From the NCBI RefSeq assembly GCF_963583255.1, contig NC_084803.1:21612428-21676427 (forward strand): a stretch of DNA of 64,000 nucleotides. The letters are read 5' to 3'. This DNA comes from Pyrus communis. Taxonomy: Eukaryota; Streptophyta; Magnoliopsida; Rosales; Rosaceae. A model generated the notes under the pieces. It had not been told where the DNA came from. It made no database searches and saw nothing but the letters and a program-made list of their open reading frames with translations. Each line of letters begins with the position of its first letter. Positions within the stretch are counted from its first letter, which is position 1. Made by a program: the position numbers and the translations under genes. Below, piece by piece: positions 47,623-60,300 of this stretch.

Positions 47623-50600
47623 TAGTGTTCTAAAAAAAAGCCTAGGCGGCCGCTTAGGCGCTAGGCGGTCACCATCCGAGGCGTTTTCTTTGCAAATCGG
47701 TCGAGCTCTAGGCAGCACCTTGGCGGGCTAGGCAACCTAGATGGTGCTAGGTGGTTTTTATTTTTTTTTATTTTTTATTTTTTAAGTTTATTCTATTCTA
47801 ACTTCTAATTCAGATTCTAAGTTTCTTCCCGTGCCTTGCAGCTCCCTAATTTCAAAAACCAAGGACTCTCGTCGACAGCCACTTCGTCGTTCGTCCACTT
47901 CGTCTCTTCTTCCTTAACTGCACTACACTCACCTGTGACTTCGAGAGGTTTTCTGGGCCATTGTCATCGATCTTCTCTCCCAGTCCCAGTTTCCACGGTC
48001 TCCAGTCCAGTCTCCAGGCTCCATCTGCTCTTGCATTGCATCTTGATTCTCCAATCTCCAATCTGCATAGCTTGGCTGCGACTTACGAGCCTGCGACTTC
48101 GAGGAGCTCATCAATTATGAAGAAGAAGAGGAGAAGCCCCCTGACTCTGCAGCTAAAGTCAATAGCGAAGCCCCCAAAAAGTGAGTTTTTGTTCTACAGA
48201 TTTGCTTGCTTATTTTTTTTTTCAATTCGTTGTTTGGTTGATCAGAATTAAAAATTCAACCTTTTTGTTATTCTACTAATTGCTTATCATCTGTTGCTTG
48301 CATATGAATATGACTGTTGTAATTCAAATTCAACTCATAATGCAGAACTATTTTGATTGCAATTGAATATTATTTACATTTAGGTCGATATAAATGTTGA
48401 ATTTGTTAAGGTATTGGAAAAATTACAGAGTTTTGGATTTGAAACTAATTGGATTGAGGGGAATCTGTTATCTGTCTACTGATAATTCTCATAATTTTCT
48501 CCGGATGCTTGAAACCAATTTGGTTATGTTTGTCTGTGGATACTGGATATCGAGTAACCTCATTTGCTCTTCTACATCTAATTTTATTTGGTTATGTTTG
48601 TCTGTGAATAAAAATATATTAATTATCAAATCCTTCTTTCCAATTCCAAGCATAATTAAAGAATTGTCAAGTCTGGAATCTAGATTTGAGCATCCTTCTG
48701 AAGGTGCTGAGATAAGATGATTCTATGAAACTTTTTCGAAATTCTTGTTCGAAATTTCTGTAAAAATTCAGGTCTGTCTCTATGATCCGACAATGTTGAA
48801 ACACTACATCAGCTATTAAGAGTCTAAGACTAAAATGTTGAAAAATAGTTTGAGTGTTTGACATGATGGCAATTAAGTGGCCGTCCATTTAATTTGATTG
48901 GGGAGGTTTTTTACTCTGAGCACATTAGGTGGGGCAAATAATTAATAAGAATTTAACAAGTTTGATTGTCTTTTAGCATTTCCTTTATGTTTAACTTCCT
49001 TTTCTGACACTAAGGAATGCTTAAGAAGTTGAGTATTTTATTTTTCTACTTTAATTATACTGTTGCCGAATAGAGATATTGATCTTGACATTGCATGATC
49101 CATTTTACTCACTTTAAAACGTTGTGCTTTGACCAAAATAGAAAAACAAAACAATCTGAGTTGGCTTATAAGTTAAAATACTGTGATAGTTTTTTGTGGG
49201 AGATTAAGACCTAAAAGTTTGTAATGTTTATTTTATATGAATTTTAGGATTGTTTCTTGTGTGATGATTGGTACTTCATCTTCTGGAGCATCTACTGCAA
49301 TGTCGTGTTCCTCCCAATCTGAAAATGTGTTGAAGCGTAGCTCGGAAGATGTGGGATGGGAATATGGGATCTTGGCAAATCCTACAAACTCATATAAGGT
49401 GAAATGTAAGTTGTGTAACAAAATCATTAGTGGTGGAGTACATAGATTAAAACATGTAGCCAACATAAGGGGAAATGTAGCGGCATGCCCAAAGTCTTCG
49501 GATGAAGATAAAGCCAAATGTAGAGCTGTATTAGAAGAAGCAAAGAATAAGAAGAAACAAAGGGATAAGCACATTGTGGAAGTGAGGGAAGAGGTGCAAC
49601 TTCAACAAATTCAAGAAGAAGAAGAAAACATTGAAGCGATTGGGTCAAGGAAAAGGCCTCACACTCTTGGACCTATGGATAAGTTTGCATCCTCCATCGA
49701 TCCCTGATTCTTCAAATGAGGGAAGTAAGAAGACTCGGCAACAAAACATCCATGATGCAATTTGGAAGGAAATAGCACATCAAGTGGATCAATTTGTGGC
49801 TCGATGGGTGTATGAAGCTGGTATTCCTTTCCATGCTTGATAATGATAGCTTCAAGCGTATGATGGAAGCGGTTGGTCAATGTAGCACGGGTTAGCTACC
49901 TCCAAGTTAATACGAATTAAGGGAGCCATTATTGAAAGAAGAGACAGAAAGAGTAAAAAAGTCACTCAAGAATCATGAAGAAGAATGGGCTTTGAATGGT
50001 TGCTCAATCATGACCGATGCTTGGAATGACCAAAAAAGAAGAAGCATAATGAATTTATGTGTCAATTGCAAGGAATGCACCATGTTTCTTTCTTTTAAGG
50101 AATGGTCTAGTGAAGCACACACCGGGGAATATATCTTTGAATATGTTGACAAGTGTGTTGAAGAAATTAGGCCTCAAAATGTGATTTAAGTGATAACCGA
50201 TAATACTTTTAACAATATGACAGCGGCAAATATGATGAAGAAAAAGAGGCCGAATATGTTTTGAACATCATGTGCCACTCATACTTTGAATCTCAAGCTT
50301 CAAGGGATTGGTAATCTCCCTAGGTTTAAAGGAGTTATTGACAAGGCAAAGGCTTTCACTATCTTCATTTATACACATCATCAAACTTTGGCATCGATGA
50401 GGAAGCATACCAAGAAAAGGGACATAATAAGGCTCAGAGTCACTAGATTTGCAATTTCTTTCCTCACATTGCAAAGCTTGATGGATAAGAAAAAAGACTT
50501 GAAGGTTATGGTTGCTAGTGATGAATGGGAACAATGCAAACATGTCAAGACTACAAAGGGGAAATCGGCATATATGCTACCGTAGTGAGTGCATATTTTT

Positions 50601-52223
50601 GGAGTGGGATCTCACTTTGCTTGAAAGTGTTTGAACCTTTTATTCAAGCTACTTCGAATTGTGGATGGGGATAAGAAACCATCAATGAGATTTTTGTTGG
50701 AGAACTACAAAAAGCAAAGATGGAGATTAAAGAGACATTCAAGAATAGTGAGGCCAACTATCAACCAATTCTTCAAATTATTGATGAAAAAGCTTGTGAG
50801 CAGCTTGATAGTCCATTGCATTTGGGGGGCTACCTCTTGAACCCTTATTATTTCTTCAAAGATCAAAGCATACAACATGATCCAATTGTCATAGAGGGGA
50901 TTTTACTTGTGTTGAGAAGTTCTTCCCCGATAACTATGAGGTTCAAAACCAAGTGATAATGTTGAGATGCACAAGTATAGAGTAAAAGAAGGTGGATTTG
51001 GAAGGCATTTGGCCGAATTTGGATGTGTTGAGAATGATGAAAACTATATTCTGGGTATGAATATTCACATATGCTTATATTTTTTTTTATTAAATTTGAG
51101 TTTACTACTTATTTTTCATTACTAATTGTGTGTTTTTTTCTTCATTAGTTGCATGGTGGTATAATTATGGAAATGTGGTGCCTAATTTGCAAGGGATGAC
51201 TATAAAGATACTTTTATTGACTACAAGTTCATCCGGTTATGAAAGAAATTGGAGTTCTTTTGAAGGTATACATACAAAGAAAAGGAATAAATAGATACAA
51301 CAAGGTTAAATAATTTAGTCTATGTCCAATTGAATGCAAGGATTATGAATAAGAAGAAAAGAGAGAAGGAGAACAAAGTGGACATACTACTTGCAAGTGA
51401 AGCTAGTATGGCGCAAGGATGGATTGTGGAGGGTGGTGATGAAGAACTTGAGCTTGGCTCGGGAATTGGAGAGACATCAGAGGTAGGTAGTTCCCTAGAG
51501 CCTAGGAGGAGTTCTAAAAATGTTAAAGTAAGAGAACTTCATGAAGAAGATTTTATATCGGATGAAGACACAGAAGAAGAAGAGGGAGATGATGAAGAAA
51601 TTGAGTTCGAGTCCGACACAGAGAGTCTTGGAAGGATATGGTGAAGAAGAGTTTGATGCCTAGTAACTTTCATAGCTCGATTTTCTTTTCTGTCAATGTC
51701 TACATGTGTAGCATTCGAACATTTGACTAATTGTTGTTAATTCTATGAAATGTATGCCCAGCATTCGTACTCATTGATGTTAATTCTGTGAAATGTTTGT
51801 GCATCATTTGTACATTTGACTCATTGATAGTAGATTCTGTGAGATGTATGTGTGTCATAGACTCATAGTAATGTACTAATGTTGGACTTGAATGTTTCCA
51901 TAGTTCTAGTCTTCCATACTTACAAGCAGTGTCTAATTTTGAGAATGCTCATTGAACATAAGATTGGAAATCACATTTCAGTGGTTGCAAGCACTGCCTT
52001 GTTCTCAAGTATACTATATGATTATGAATTACTTTATTTGTTGAAAGAAATATTTCTTTTGTACATTTTCTACCTGTTTTGAAAGGGTTAATATGCACTT
52101 ATTCATAGGATATACAAAAAATTTACTTAAATCTGCCTAGGCCGCCAAGGCGCCCGCCTAGCCATCTAGGCGCTAGGCGCTAGCCCGCCGCCCGACTAGC
52201 GCCTAGCGTTTTTTAGAATATTG
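47623..52223 (+). mobile_element. 4.6-kb hAT transposon inserted in the LINE
   Basis: Flanked by CTTTTACT (47615-47622) and CTTTTACC (52224-52231), seven of eight identical, the 8-bp duplication size of hAT elements. The left end is TAGTGTTCTAAAA and the right end, reverse complemented, CAATATTCTAAAA. Both are followed by GC-rich subterminal arrays of CTAGGCG/CGCCTAG units (47641-47750, 52135-52208). LINE sequence continues on both sides. It carries a broken transposase gene. Confidence 0.85.
49237..51644 (+). pseudogene. hAT transposase (BED finger, DUF659, C-terminal dimerisation region), inactivated
   Basis: 49237-49707 holds a BED zinc finger (VKCKLCNKIISGGVHRLKHV) followed by a Lys/Glu linker. 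49932-50189 is DUF659-like (GCSIMTDAWNDQKRRSIMNL, HTGEYIFEYVDKCVEEI). 50268-50585 continues the catalytic core (ATHTLNLKLQGIG, SDEWEQCK). 50720-50956 and the region near 51140-51330 belong to the C-terminal part (LHLGGYLLNPYYFF, LNNLVYVQLNARIMNKKKRE). 51330-51644 is an acidic tail. Stops near 49705, 49838, 50187, 50583 and 50956, frameshifts and an intron-like AT-rich gap near 51055-51148 prevent a full protein. TSD and termini are still readable, so the element could be mobilised only in trans. Confidence 0.82.
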
Positions 52224-52277
52224 CTTTTACCCCAAGAAAGGAATACGTCAAGGTGATCCCCTCTCACCTTATATTTT

Positions 52278-54781
52278 CACTACAAAAAAAAAAAAAGGCC
52301 TTTTGGGACGGTCAAAACATGTTGCAAAAACAGCAAAAAGTGTTGCAACAACCTTTTTTAAGATGGGCTTGCGACAGCCAATGACACATCGCAATACATA
52401 GGCGTCGTAAATGTTGGTCAATTATGTGCGACGTTTTCAGCGCGTTGCAAATACTATTTGTTACGGGTTTTGCACCGGCAAGTAACGCATCGCAAATAAT
52501 TGGCACCAGGTATAAAAAAAAAAATATTGAGCGTCAAATGGGACGCCACAATCACATTATTTTTAATAGCTTCACCATAATTGTTTCATGTGAAATGTTA
52601 CTACATATTTCAAACTAAAATAAAATCCAATACCAATACAATTCATAATTCACAAAATGAGAAACACTTAGATATCAAAGAATGTATTTCACTTACATTA
52701 ATGAAACATATATACATGGTCCAAACATTTATAAGTTCTATATTCCTACGTCAAAGTCCTCATGATAATACAAACCATGTAGAATTGTCTTCAAACTTCT
52801 GCTTCCACCTCTTGTCACAAACCTCCTTAAATATGTACTTAAACCTGGGGCAGTCAGATAACTCAACATTTGTAATAATTTCCTTATAGAACTAAATGAT
52901 ATAGAATTGATAGTTGAATGTTGAATAATTCTTCCAACAAAGGTAAATTTACCTGCCATCGTACTTCACTATTTCTTCATAATAGTTTTTTTGGTGCTTA
53001 AGTATAATGGTCACTTCTTGGAAAGAGCCAACGACATTGACAAATTGGCAAACGCTTGAATAAACTACCAAAAAACCAGGGTTTTGTTAGTAGAATTTAT
53101 CAGCACATTTGCCTAAACGAGCAAAAAGGTATGCGATGCCCATTGTCGTAACATAAACCTCATCAGCATTATACACAGAAAGGGCCACACCAGGCCCTTT
53201 GAAATTGTAAACATCAAGTGCAACATGGGAGACTCCTTTTGGGACTTAGCATTACAAACAAATAGATGCGTAGCAGAAAACCATATTCAGGGGGAAATTA
53301 CTTCACCAACATAATCATATGATCTAGAATGTTGAGGTTTACTTATCAAAAACCATTTCAAGTTTTCATGGCCTTTTGACAACTGTATCAGGCTCGATAC
53401 TAATCGCCAAAGGCATGCCTACAAATACACATGGCTTTCTTCCAACCTGTAAATTGGACACGTATTGAGCACTTCCCACATCATTTTACTTACATTCAAG
53501 ATTAGAAATGACTTCGAGCCATTACCAGGAACTATTCTAGGGATGTTTTTACATAGAATAGGTTCATGAAAAAATAGCACCTGTAAAATAAAGCATTACA
53601 TTTCAATTAGAGATTGTTCAAACAGTTAGGTAATCTTTTAGATGCTAACTTAAGTCGTAACTTATTAACGAAAACGAGTACATCACAACATTGACAACAA
53701 ATGACATAAACCAATAATTTACAAATTACTTACTTTCTTGGACTACTTATTTACTTTTCTTTCTTCCTGCTTCGTATGATCCTTTATGGCCCCAAGAAAA
53801 TAACCTACTCTCTTGCTTCTTCGCAAACCTTTCCTTGTATTGATGTCATCAGAATGCCCCACTTCATCTTCTACCTTTAAACTACACCCCATTCTCACTT
53901 TTCTTATAGACCTGCTTTCCATTTTCTCCTGCGTCTTGCTTTGACTTCTACTCATCATTCAGCATTCCTTTCCAAACAGTTCCTTCTCTTTCCTCTACAA
54001 ATCTTACCTTTTTCTGACCACGCCGTGCTTCTTCACTAAAGCACTGTTATTGTCTTTGCATTCAACAATGCTTTCTTCCTCATCCTTCTCCAATTAATCC
54101 ACCCCCAAATTTCTGCTTCTCTTGCTCATTGAGTCACCAGTGCCATTAAAGAATAAATAAACAAAACCAAGCCAGCATAGCAATTAATGATGAAATTGAA
54201 CATAGAAAAGAAAAAAAAAAAAAAACCCTAAACACTAGGAGAACTAATGGAGAATAGATAAGACTGAAATTTGTGGAAAAATGATGAAACAACACCAAGA
54301 AAAAAACAAATTAGAAGATAATTCCTCAAATAATCCTACCGAATGAGAAGGGATGAGGTTGAATTTGAATTTCTAGCAGCAAAAAGAAAAAACTAAGAGA
54401 TGATAAAAAATATTAGAGTTAGGGAAATGGGAGATTTGAGAGAGGAACAAGAAAAGTAAATCCTTACCTGGTTCAATTGTGTGTCAGCATTAGTGGTTGT
54501 GGCAAGAGTGGCAAAGAAGGATCTATGCTTTGAAGAGAGGGAGATAGGTGGAGAGTGAGAATGAGAGAGGCGGAGAGCGAGAAGGAGATGAGAGCGTGCA
54601 GTTGTGTTTTTTTTCTTCTACTTATTCACAGCAGAGTTGTGTGCGACGAAACTTATTCTTATCGCAAACAACATAGTGCCAAAGTTTAGCGTGCATAAAA
54701 TAATGAAATTTAATAGTTACTACGAGAGCCGCACCACGCGTCGTAAAAAAGGTGTCGTAATTACCATATTTTCTTGTAGTG
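52278..54781. mobile_element. CACTA-type (En/Spm) element inserted in the LINE, probably non-autonomous
   Basis: Ends are CACTACAAAAAAAA at 52278 and, reverse complemented, CACTACAAGAAAATATGG at 54781. Subterminal regions on both sides repeat TTGCGAC/GTCGCA-like units. Flanks are ttt and att, an imperfect 3-bp duplication; LINE reading resumes at both edges. The inside has no full transposase. Minus-strand pieces read IEPDTVVKRP and VALDVYNFKGPGVA (53200-53400), MAGKFTFVGRIIQHS (52959-) and a basic MSRSQSKTQEKMESRSIRKV (53955-), which I cannot assign. Confidence 0.75.
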
Positions 54782-55480
54782 ATTCTTTGCATGGAATCAT
54801 TAATTAGACATTTTAATATTTTGGCAAGCAATCCTAAATCGCATGTAGGAACTCTGTTATCCCCCAGTGGATTTAGAATTTCAAATCTAGTGTTTGCAGA
54901 TGATTGTTTAAGACAACCACAAAGGGAACGAGGAATGTTCTGAACACATTAAATATGTTTGCTAAGCCTCAGGACAACAGGTAAATTTTCATAAGCCTTA
55001 TCTTTATTTTTCAAGTAATACCAATGCTCATACGACTGCCATTGCGGGAATTCTTCATATTCAGCACAAAACAACTATTATTCTTGTTCAAAATAGAAGT
55101 GATTATTTTATTTGGAGACCTTCGGCTAACGGTGAGTTCTCAATAAAGTTGGCAACTTGGATCCAAAACCATAACCATCATGATGTATAAATCTTATCCC
55201 TGCTCGGAGTACATTGCAGCAAATGTAGGGTTGTCCTATTCCAAGGTCAATTGTAAGCAGAATTCTGGGGGTGGAACCCGTACCCTGCATCTCATTAGAT
55301 GGCATCCCCTCCTCCTGGTTTTATTAAAACTAACTTTGATGGTTTGGTCATTTGGAGATGGCGACTGCTGCCTTTGTTCTAAGGAATGAGGAGGGGAAAC
55401 CGGTTGGTGCGGATGCTTTTATTCTTGATGGCACTACTATCTCAGTTGTGGAGGCCATTGCTTTAAATGTTTACTAAAAC

Positions 55481-55869
55481 ATTTGTGGTTATCGTTCTAT
55501 TTTCTCTTAAGTTTATGCACATATATATTTTTTATTTTTCAATTAAAACAAATCAAATGAGAATCAAAAAACGAAATTACAAAGACAAAAAATGTGTGTA
55601 AAATTTCCGTTTTGTAAAGTGTGGGGTTAACGGGCAACAAGGATTCATAATTTTCTTACTTGGTATTTTTCTCGTTTAGTTTTACAAGCAGTGCAAGTAC
55701 AAACATTCTCATATATGCAATTTGCAAAGCAGAAATAACCCCCTTATAATAATTAATTTACATTAGACCTCTAATAAAGTGATTAGACTATTGGTAATGA
55801 TCAATTAATCATCCAAACAATAATCCAATTCCAAGTGCTACGAGTTCATGCATGCACATCCCATAATTT
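55481..55869. other. Intergenic, 3' flank of the PR-1 gene
   Basis: No gene seen. Confidence 0.35.
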
Positions 55870-56397
55870 CTAATAGGGTTTCTCTCCAACCCAATTTCCT
55901 GGCGGATCATAGTTACATATGATGAGCTCCCCAGCTCCATTTCTGCAAACCTCTCGTGCACAACCCAGACGCTTCGTGTCCTTCCACACCATTTGCGTAT
56001 AATGCCCACACATCTGCCCGGTTTTACAACTATCCGTCTGGTAATCATAGAACAAATTCTCGTGAGACCACGACTTCGCCGCAAACCTCGCCCCCCACGG
56101 TTGATTCCCGCCACCCCAGAAGATGTTCTCCCCGTAAGGCCCCGTCGAGTGTACCATCCTGCAGTCCATGCTCGCTCTCTGTTTCGTGTAAATCCTAGCA
56201 ACCGTTGCTAGGTTTTCGTCCCACACCAAGGGCGGTAGGCCAATTTTCCGTCGTAAATTGTTGTGAACCTTCAGAAAATCATGAGGGTTCGCTGTTGGAG
56301 CACGGCGAATATGATGACGAGCTTGTGCGGCCTCAAGACAAATGAAAATGCATACGATAGTTGCTAAAATAGTTACTCGGCTTCCCATTGATGTCAT
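55870..56397 (-). CDS. PR1: Pathogenesis-related protein 1 family (CAP domain), secreted
   Basis: Intronless 175-aa protein. Residues 1-26 (MTSMGSRVTILATIVCIFIC...AQA) are a signal peptide, so it enters the secretory path to the apoplast or vacuole. The CAP domain follows: FLKVHNNLRRKIGLPPLVWD, RMVHSTGPYGENIFWG, the signature CGHYTQMVWKDTKRLGCA and the C-terminal CNYDPPGNWVGEKPY. Six cysteines in the mature part fit the three disulfides of plant PR-1. PR-1 proteins bind sterols and are commonly induced by salicylic acid or pathogens; basic versus acidic type and expression were not tested. The first Met (56397) is used; Met4 (56388) is an alternative. It stands alone, without the tandem paralogues often seen for PR-1. 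Confidence 0.95.
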   Translation of the reverse strand: MTSMGSRVTILATIVCIFICLEAAQARHHIRRAPTANPHDFLKVHNNLRRKIGLPPLVWDENLATVARIYTKQRASMDCRMVHSTGPYGENIFWGGGNQPWGARFAAKSWSHENLFYDYQTDSCKTGQMCGHYTQMVWKDTKRLGCAREVCRNGAGELIICNYDPPGNWVGEKPY

Positions 56398-56440
56398 TTT
56401 TCTTTGGAATTGTACCTACTCTTGGCCTTGATTTGTAAGT

Positions 56441-56448
56441 TATATAAG
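56441..56448 (-). promoter_or_regulatory. Likely TATA box of the PR-1 gene
   Basis: CTTATATA on the minus strand about 45 bp upstream of the ATG, which would leave a very short 5' UTR. Confidence 0.45.
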
Positions 56449-56459
56449 TAAGCTGATCA

Positions 56460-57336
56460 GAAGCCTCTCAGGGTTTCTGTAACATTGAGAAACAACAGAA
56501 AACTGTTAAGTTGTTTTCTGAAGGGGTCTTTCATTGGTTTCCTATATTATATTGGAAAGGTTTAGCTAATTTGTTTATTAACAATACTCGTTAACGTTTT
56601 AGTGTGTTATAACTAATTAACATAATTTACGTGTTCTTAGTTTTAGTTAATTAGTGGACTGTTTGAAAGTCATTTTGTTTTTATTTTTCATTATTTTTCT
56701 CATTGCCGTACGGATAACATATCTTTATCGTATAGATTTTTGATCTAAAGATCATATTTACAAAATATCATTTGAATCGGCAATTGTTTATGCATCCGAA
56801 TTTATATAACAAATCAATAGTGACTATCAAGTCACATACTCATAATGAACTGTTCATTTATTTGATGAATTTAGATGACAAAACGATTTCCTATTGATTT
56901 TTCGTAAGGATGATATTCAAATAAAAATTAAGAAAATGAAATATTTTTATTATAAAATTTATACGGTAAACATATGATATTCGTATTGCAACAACAATAT
57001 TCCGAATTGTCTATTTTTAAGGTCGAGCATGAAGAATCACATGGTGTAGCCCAAAAATGCTCTCAATCTAGAAAAGCCAATCCGTTGGACTGTTGAATAA
57101 AAAAGGCAATGCATGTGGCGATTCAGTTCCTATGATTATGTCTGTGGTTATTGGTTAAAATGTCTTCAGAAATTATACTCTAATTGCTACGAAAGTACAT
57201 ACGAAATTATTGGAGTACGCATGTTTTACTAACCGTGCACATACAACCTTGTTATTGCAGGAAGTTTATCTGCTGTAATCATGTCTCCGTGGACATGATC
57301 AAACCAAACTCGTTCAAGTACGTTGAATTGGCGGTG
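56460..57336. other. Intergenic between PR-1 and the S28 peptidase; no gene seen
   Basis: AT-rich. It should contain the PR-1 promoter and the 3' UTR of the peptidase gene, both on the minus strand. I did not find clear W-box clusters. Confidence 0.4.
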
Positions 57337-60300
57337 CTACATGCAAAAACCTGCTTTCCGTTCTTGGTAGAATTTTTCGATCCAGCCTTCTATCAGCTTA
57401 ATTTCAGTTTCCCTTTGCTCAATCAACCACTTAGGATCGTCTTTTGTCGAAAAACGCAGATCTAAGTGATGCGCACCTGAGAAACAGAAAACAAAAGAAT
57501 TGTACTGTTAGTAGAAGCAAGAACAGTTAAGAGGCGTTGAGCAAGCTGTTGTTTTTCTGAGTGCTCAGGTATGGTTTTGTAAAGCCAATTGTCGAGTGTA
57601 GAAGATACCTTCTTCAGCAACAAGAGCGACGATAGTTTCCGATACATTTTGCAGGACACTGTAATAGATATCATTCATAGACATTAGAACTCATATATTT
57701 AGTGTTCGACGGCTCTAATTGCAAAATTAGATAAAAATACAGTTACCTGCCACCACTCCAAGGATCCAATAAGCCATTGGAGAAAATGATGTTGCTTCCA
57801 AACGCTTTCAAGGTGGCCTCAATATCCTTCAAATTCAATAGCCAAGAGTACCAGTATCAAACTATAAATTTGAGAAGGAATAAAAATCATCTATTTAAGT
57901 AGCTACGGGTACATGCAACAACCCACATTCTTCAGACATCAGATACGCACATTGCACCGGTATACTAGTGTGAAAGGTAAAATTCAAGGAAGTAGTTGCT
58001 TCAAATTTCTAAATTTCTAATATCGAGATTTTCAAAAAATTGTTGTAACAAATGTGAAAACAAGTAATTTAAAAACAGCAGATCAGAAGTTAATCATTGC
58101 TCTTGGATAGCTAATATAAATATAATCTAAACTGTACCCGAGGTGTTCAAATTTATGTTGATCCAAATCTATTGCAAGATCGGTACATTGCAGCACCTTT
58201 ATTACAAAAGAAAATCACCCTTCATTACTTTTCTAGCCTGGCATCCTTTATCACCACGCATACGAGGTTACACAATAAAAAAACCAGATTGTCATTCAAT
58301 GAACCAGTATGGCACCATTCACACTATAGTAATTATTATTTAACAGCAACAATGAAATGATCAGATGCTAATAGACTTAAAAGAGGAATAGACAAATAAA
58401 TTCATAATGAATCATTCTCTTACATGTCCGCCATATTCTGTTGTGATCCATGTAGGCCTTGGTTTCACATTATAATTCTTCAAGCATTCGTCTTCAAAAG
58501 AAGAGATATTAAAATCATAGGTTGGAAACATGCTGGCATCCCGACTACTAGACATTGGCATAACCATTTCTGTGCACGCCTGTACATTGGAAATCACATA
58601 ATAAGAAGAAATTGCAACCATTATGTTGATTTGAAAAAGAGCATAATATTCCTGTAACGCTGATAGACCTGCCAATTCCAACCATCTGTGCCAACATCGG
58701 AAGTATCCTCCAGCTCAAAACATTCAGCTTGTCCTGTGTAATTATAGAAAATGCTTACTCCTTCAAATACACGCTCCAGTGTGCTAGTCCCATCAGGACA
58801 ATCGTCAATCTTTCTGCAAACCTACAAGAAGAGCCAAATGACTATTTTGATTTACCACTGAAGAAAAAACCATTCCTGAAGATTCTGCTAGACAAAAATT
58901 CTTAAGCAACACAGCCCTGAAAGGGAAGACTAAAGAGAAACAGGAAATCACACGGTTAGAACTCCATAGTATTCATGCATATCTAAAAAAAAGCGAAACA
59001 GTCTCTGCCACAAATTTATGGTCTTAATTCCTAAGATACGATGTAAATGCCACAGACCGGGAAAAAAAAGATGTAAATACCAATTGCTAGAAATAGATTA
59101 TTCTAAAAGTGACAATGATTCGCAAGCACGGTCATTAGAAAAAAATTTTGTTTCATTGAAGAAATCATAATCCAATGAGAAAGATTACAATGACTGAACT
59201 TGCCGTATTATTTGAGACAGATAATTATAAACTCGAAACAGATACACAGAAGACACCCTGGTATAGGGAATTAAGGAACATGGACACATTGTCTTTTCCT
59301 AGATTAATAATTTTCAAGAACATTTCATTTGCACATCCTGGAGAGGCTGGGATATATAGTACATGGTACATTCACATCACACGAGATCAATGGTTAATAA
59401 TTGGTTTCAAAGCAAACTATAATCATGGGGGTATAATAGCTAACAATGCACAGTGAGAAAATGATCAACTAACCTCTTTTATGGGGTGTCCAGGCAAAGG
59501 CATTACAAATTCAGCAGGATATGGGTAGTTAACCATTGCCAAATAGCTATATGCTGAGTCTAACCAGTCTGAAAGATCATCGATCTTCTTTAATTCTCTG
59601 AAAAATGGTTTTGATCAGCGGAAACCCAGTGGCAGTTAAGAAGAATTCAAGTATAAACAAGACCATCTCCACTCTCCACTAAAAAACATATGTTCCTTAC
59701 CGACATAAGCGGAAAGTTTTTGTCAGCTGGACAAGGCCATTATCCTTCTGTCCCTCAGTTACTAGTGCATCCCATGACGCTTTTATGGTGTTAAAGCAGC
59801 TACTACTTTCGCGCTACGGGATATAAGATGGAGGTAATATTCCGTCAATATAATAGCACAACACAAAAGCACAAGGCAAAACAAACATACAAGATGCACA
59901 ATTGCACAAGTTACCCTGAAATCATTAGAAACAATGTTGTAAAACGTTTCTGTTGGCACAATATCTTCGAATTGAAGAATCGGCGCGGAAGAAGCAAGTG
60001 CACCAATTGCAATGTGAGGATACTTAAGCCTCATCCAAGCTGCTAACACTGTTTTCAACATCATTAAAAAGCAAAGCATCAAACATTTTCATGGTTTCAT
60101 CAAATCTAAAACAGGGCATTACTAATTCACATACTTCCTCCATACGATCCACCAAAGAGCACCACCGGGCAACCTTCTGCCGATAAATTTCGCTTGAGCT
60201 CCGTGATTAGTACAGCGAAATCGGCCAGGGTTTGCCCGGCGGTAAGGAACGACAGTGTACTAGCATTCTTATACGCCTCTTCCTCACTCCCGTACGGCAT

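Larger units (their letters stand above)
45640..55480 (+). pseudogene. L1-type LINE relic split by a hAT and a CACTA element
   Basis: Separate stretches form one LINE in order. Endonuclease: FLCEAKMNLDKIPRNFYD (about 45820) and 45925-46250 with VSKKKRGG, MKHFINFLNKGNLISLNVMR and YEKLDQGIANFYWLTKSSDY. Reverse transcriptase: ECWDTIKDSVVPMIKDFFEK and IYRPISLCNVSYKIITKVI at about 47100-47290. Across the hAT, 52232-52277 reads PKKGIRQGDPLSPYIF. Across the CACTA, 54785-54925 reads ILCMESLIRHFNILASNPKS and GFRISNLVFADDCL. RNase H-like part: AAFVLRNEEGKPVGADAFIL at about 55365-55430. Many stops and deletions. The LINE is the oldest layer. Confidence 0.8.

Noticed and set aside
55956..56211. Plus-strand open frames of 72-80 aa
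   Set aside because: Antisense shadows of the PR-1 coding sequence.
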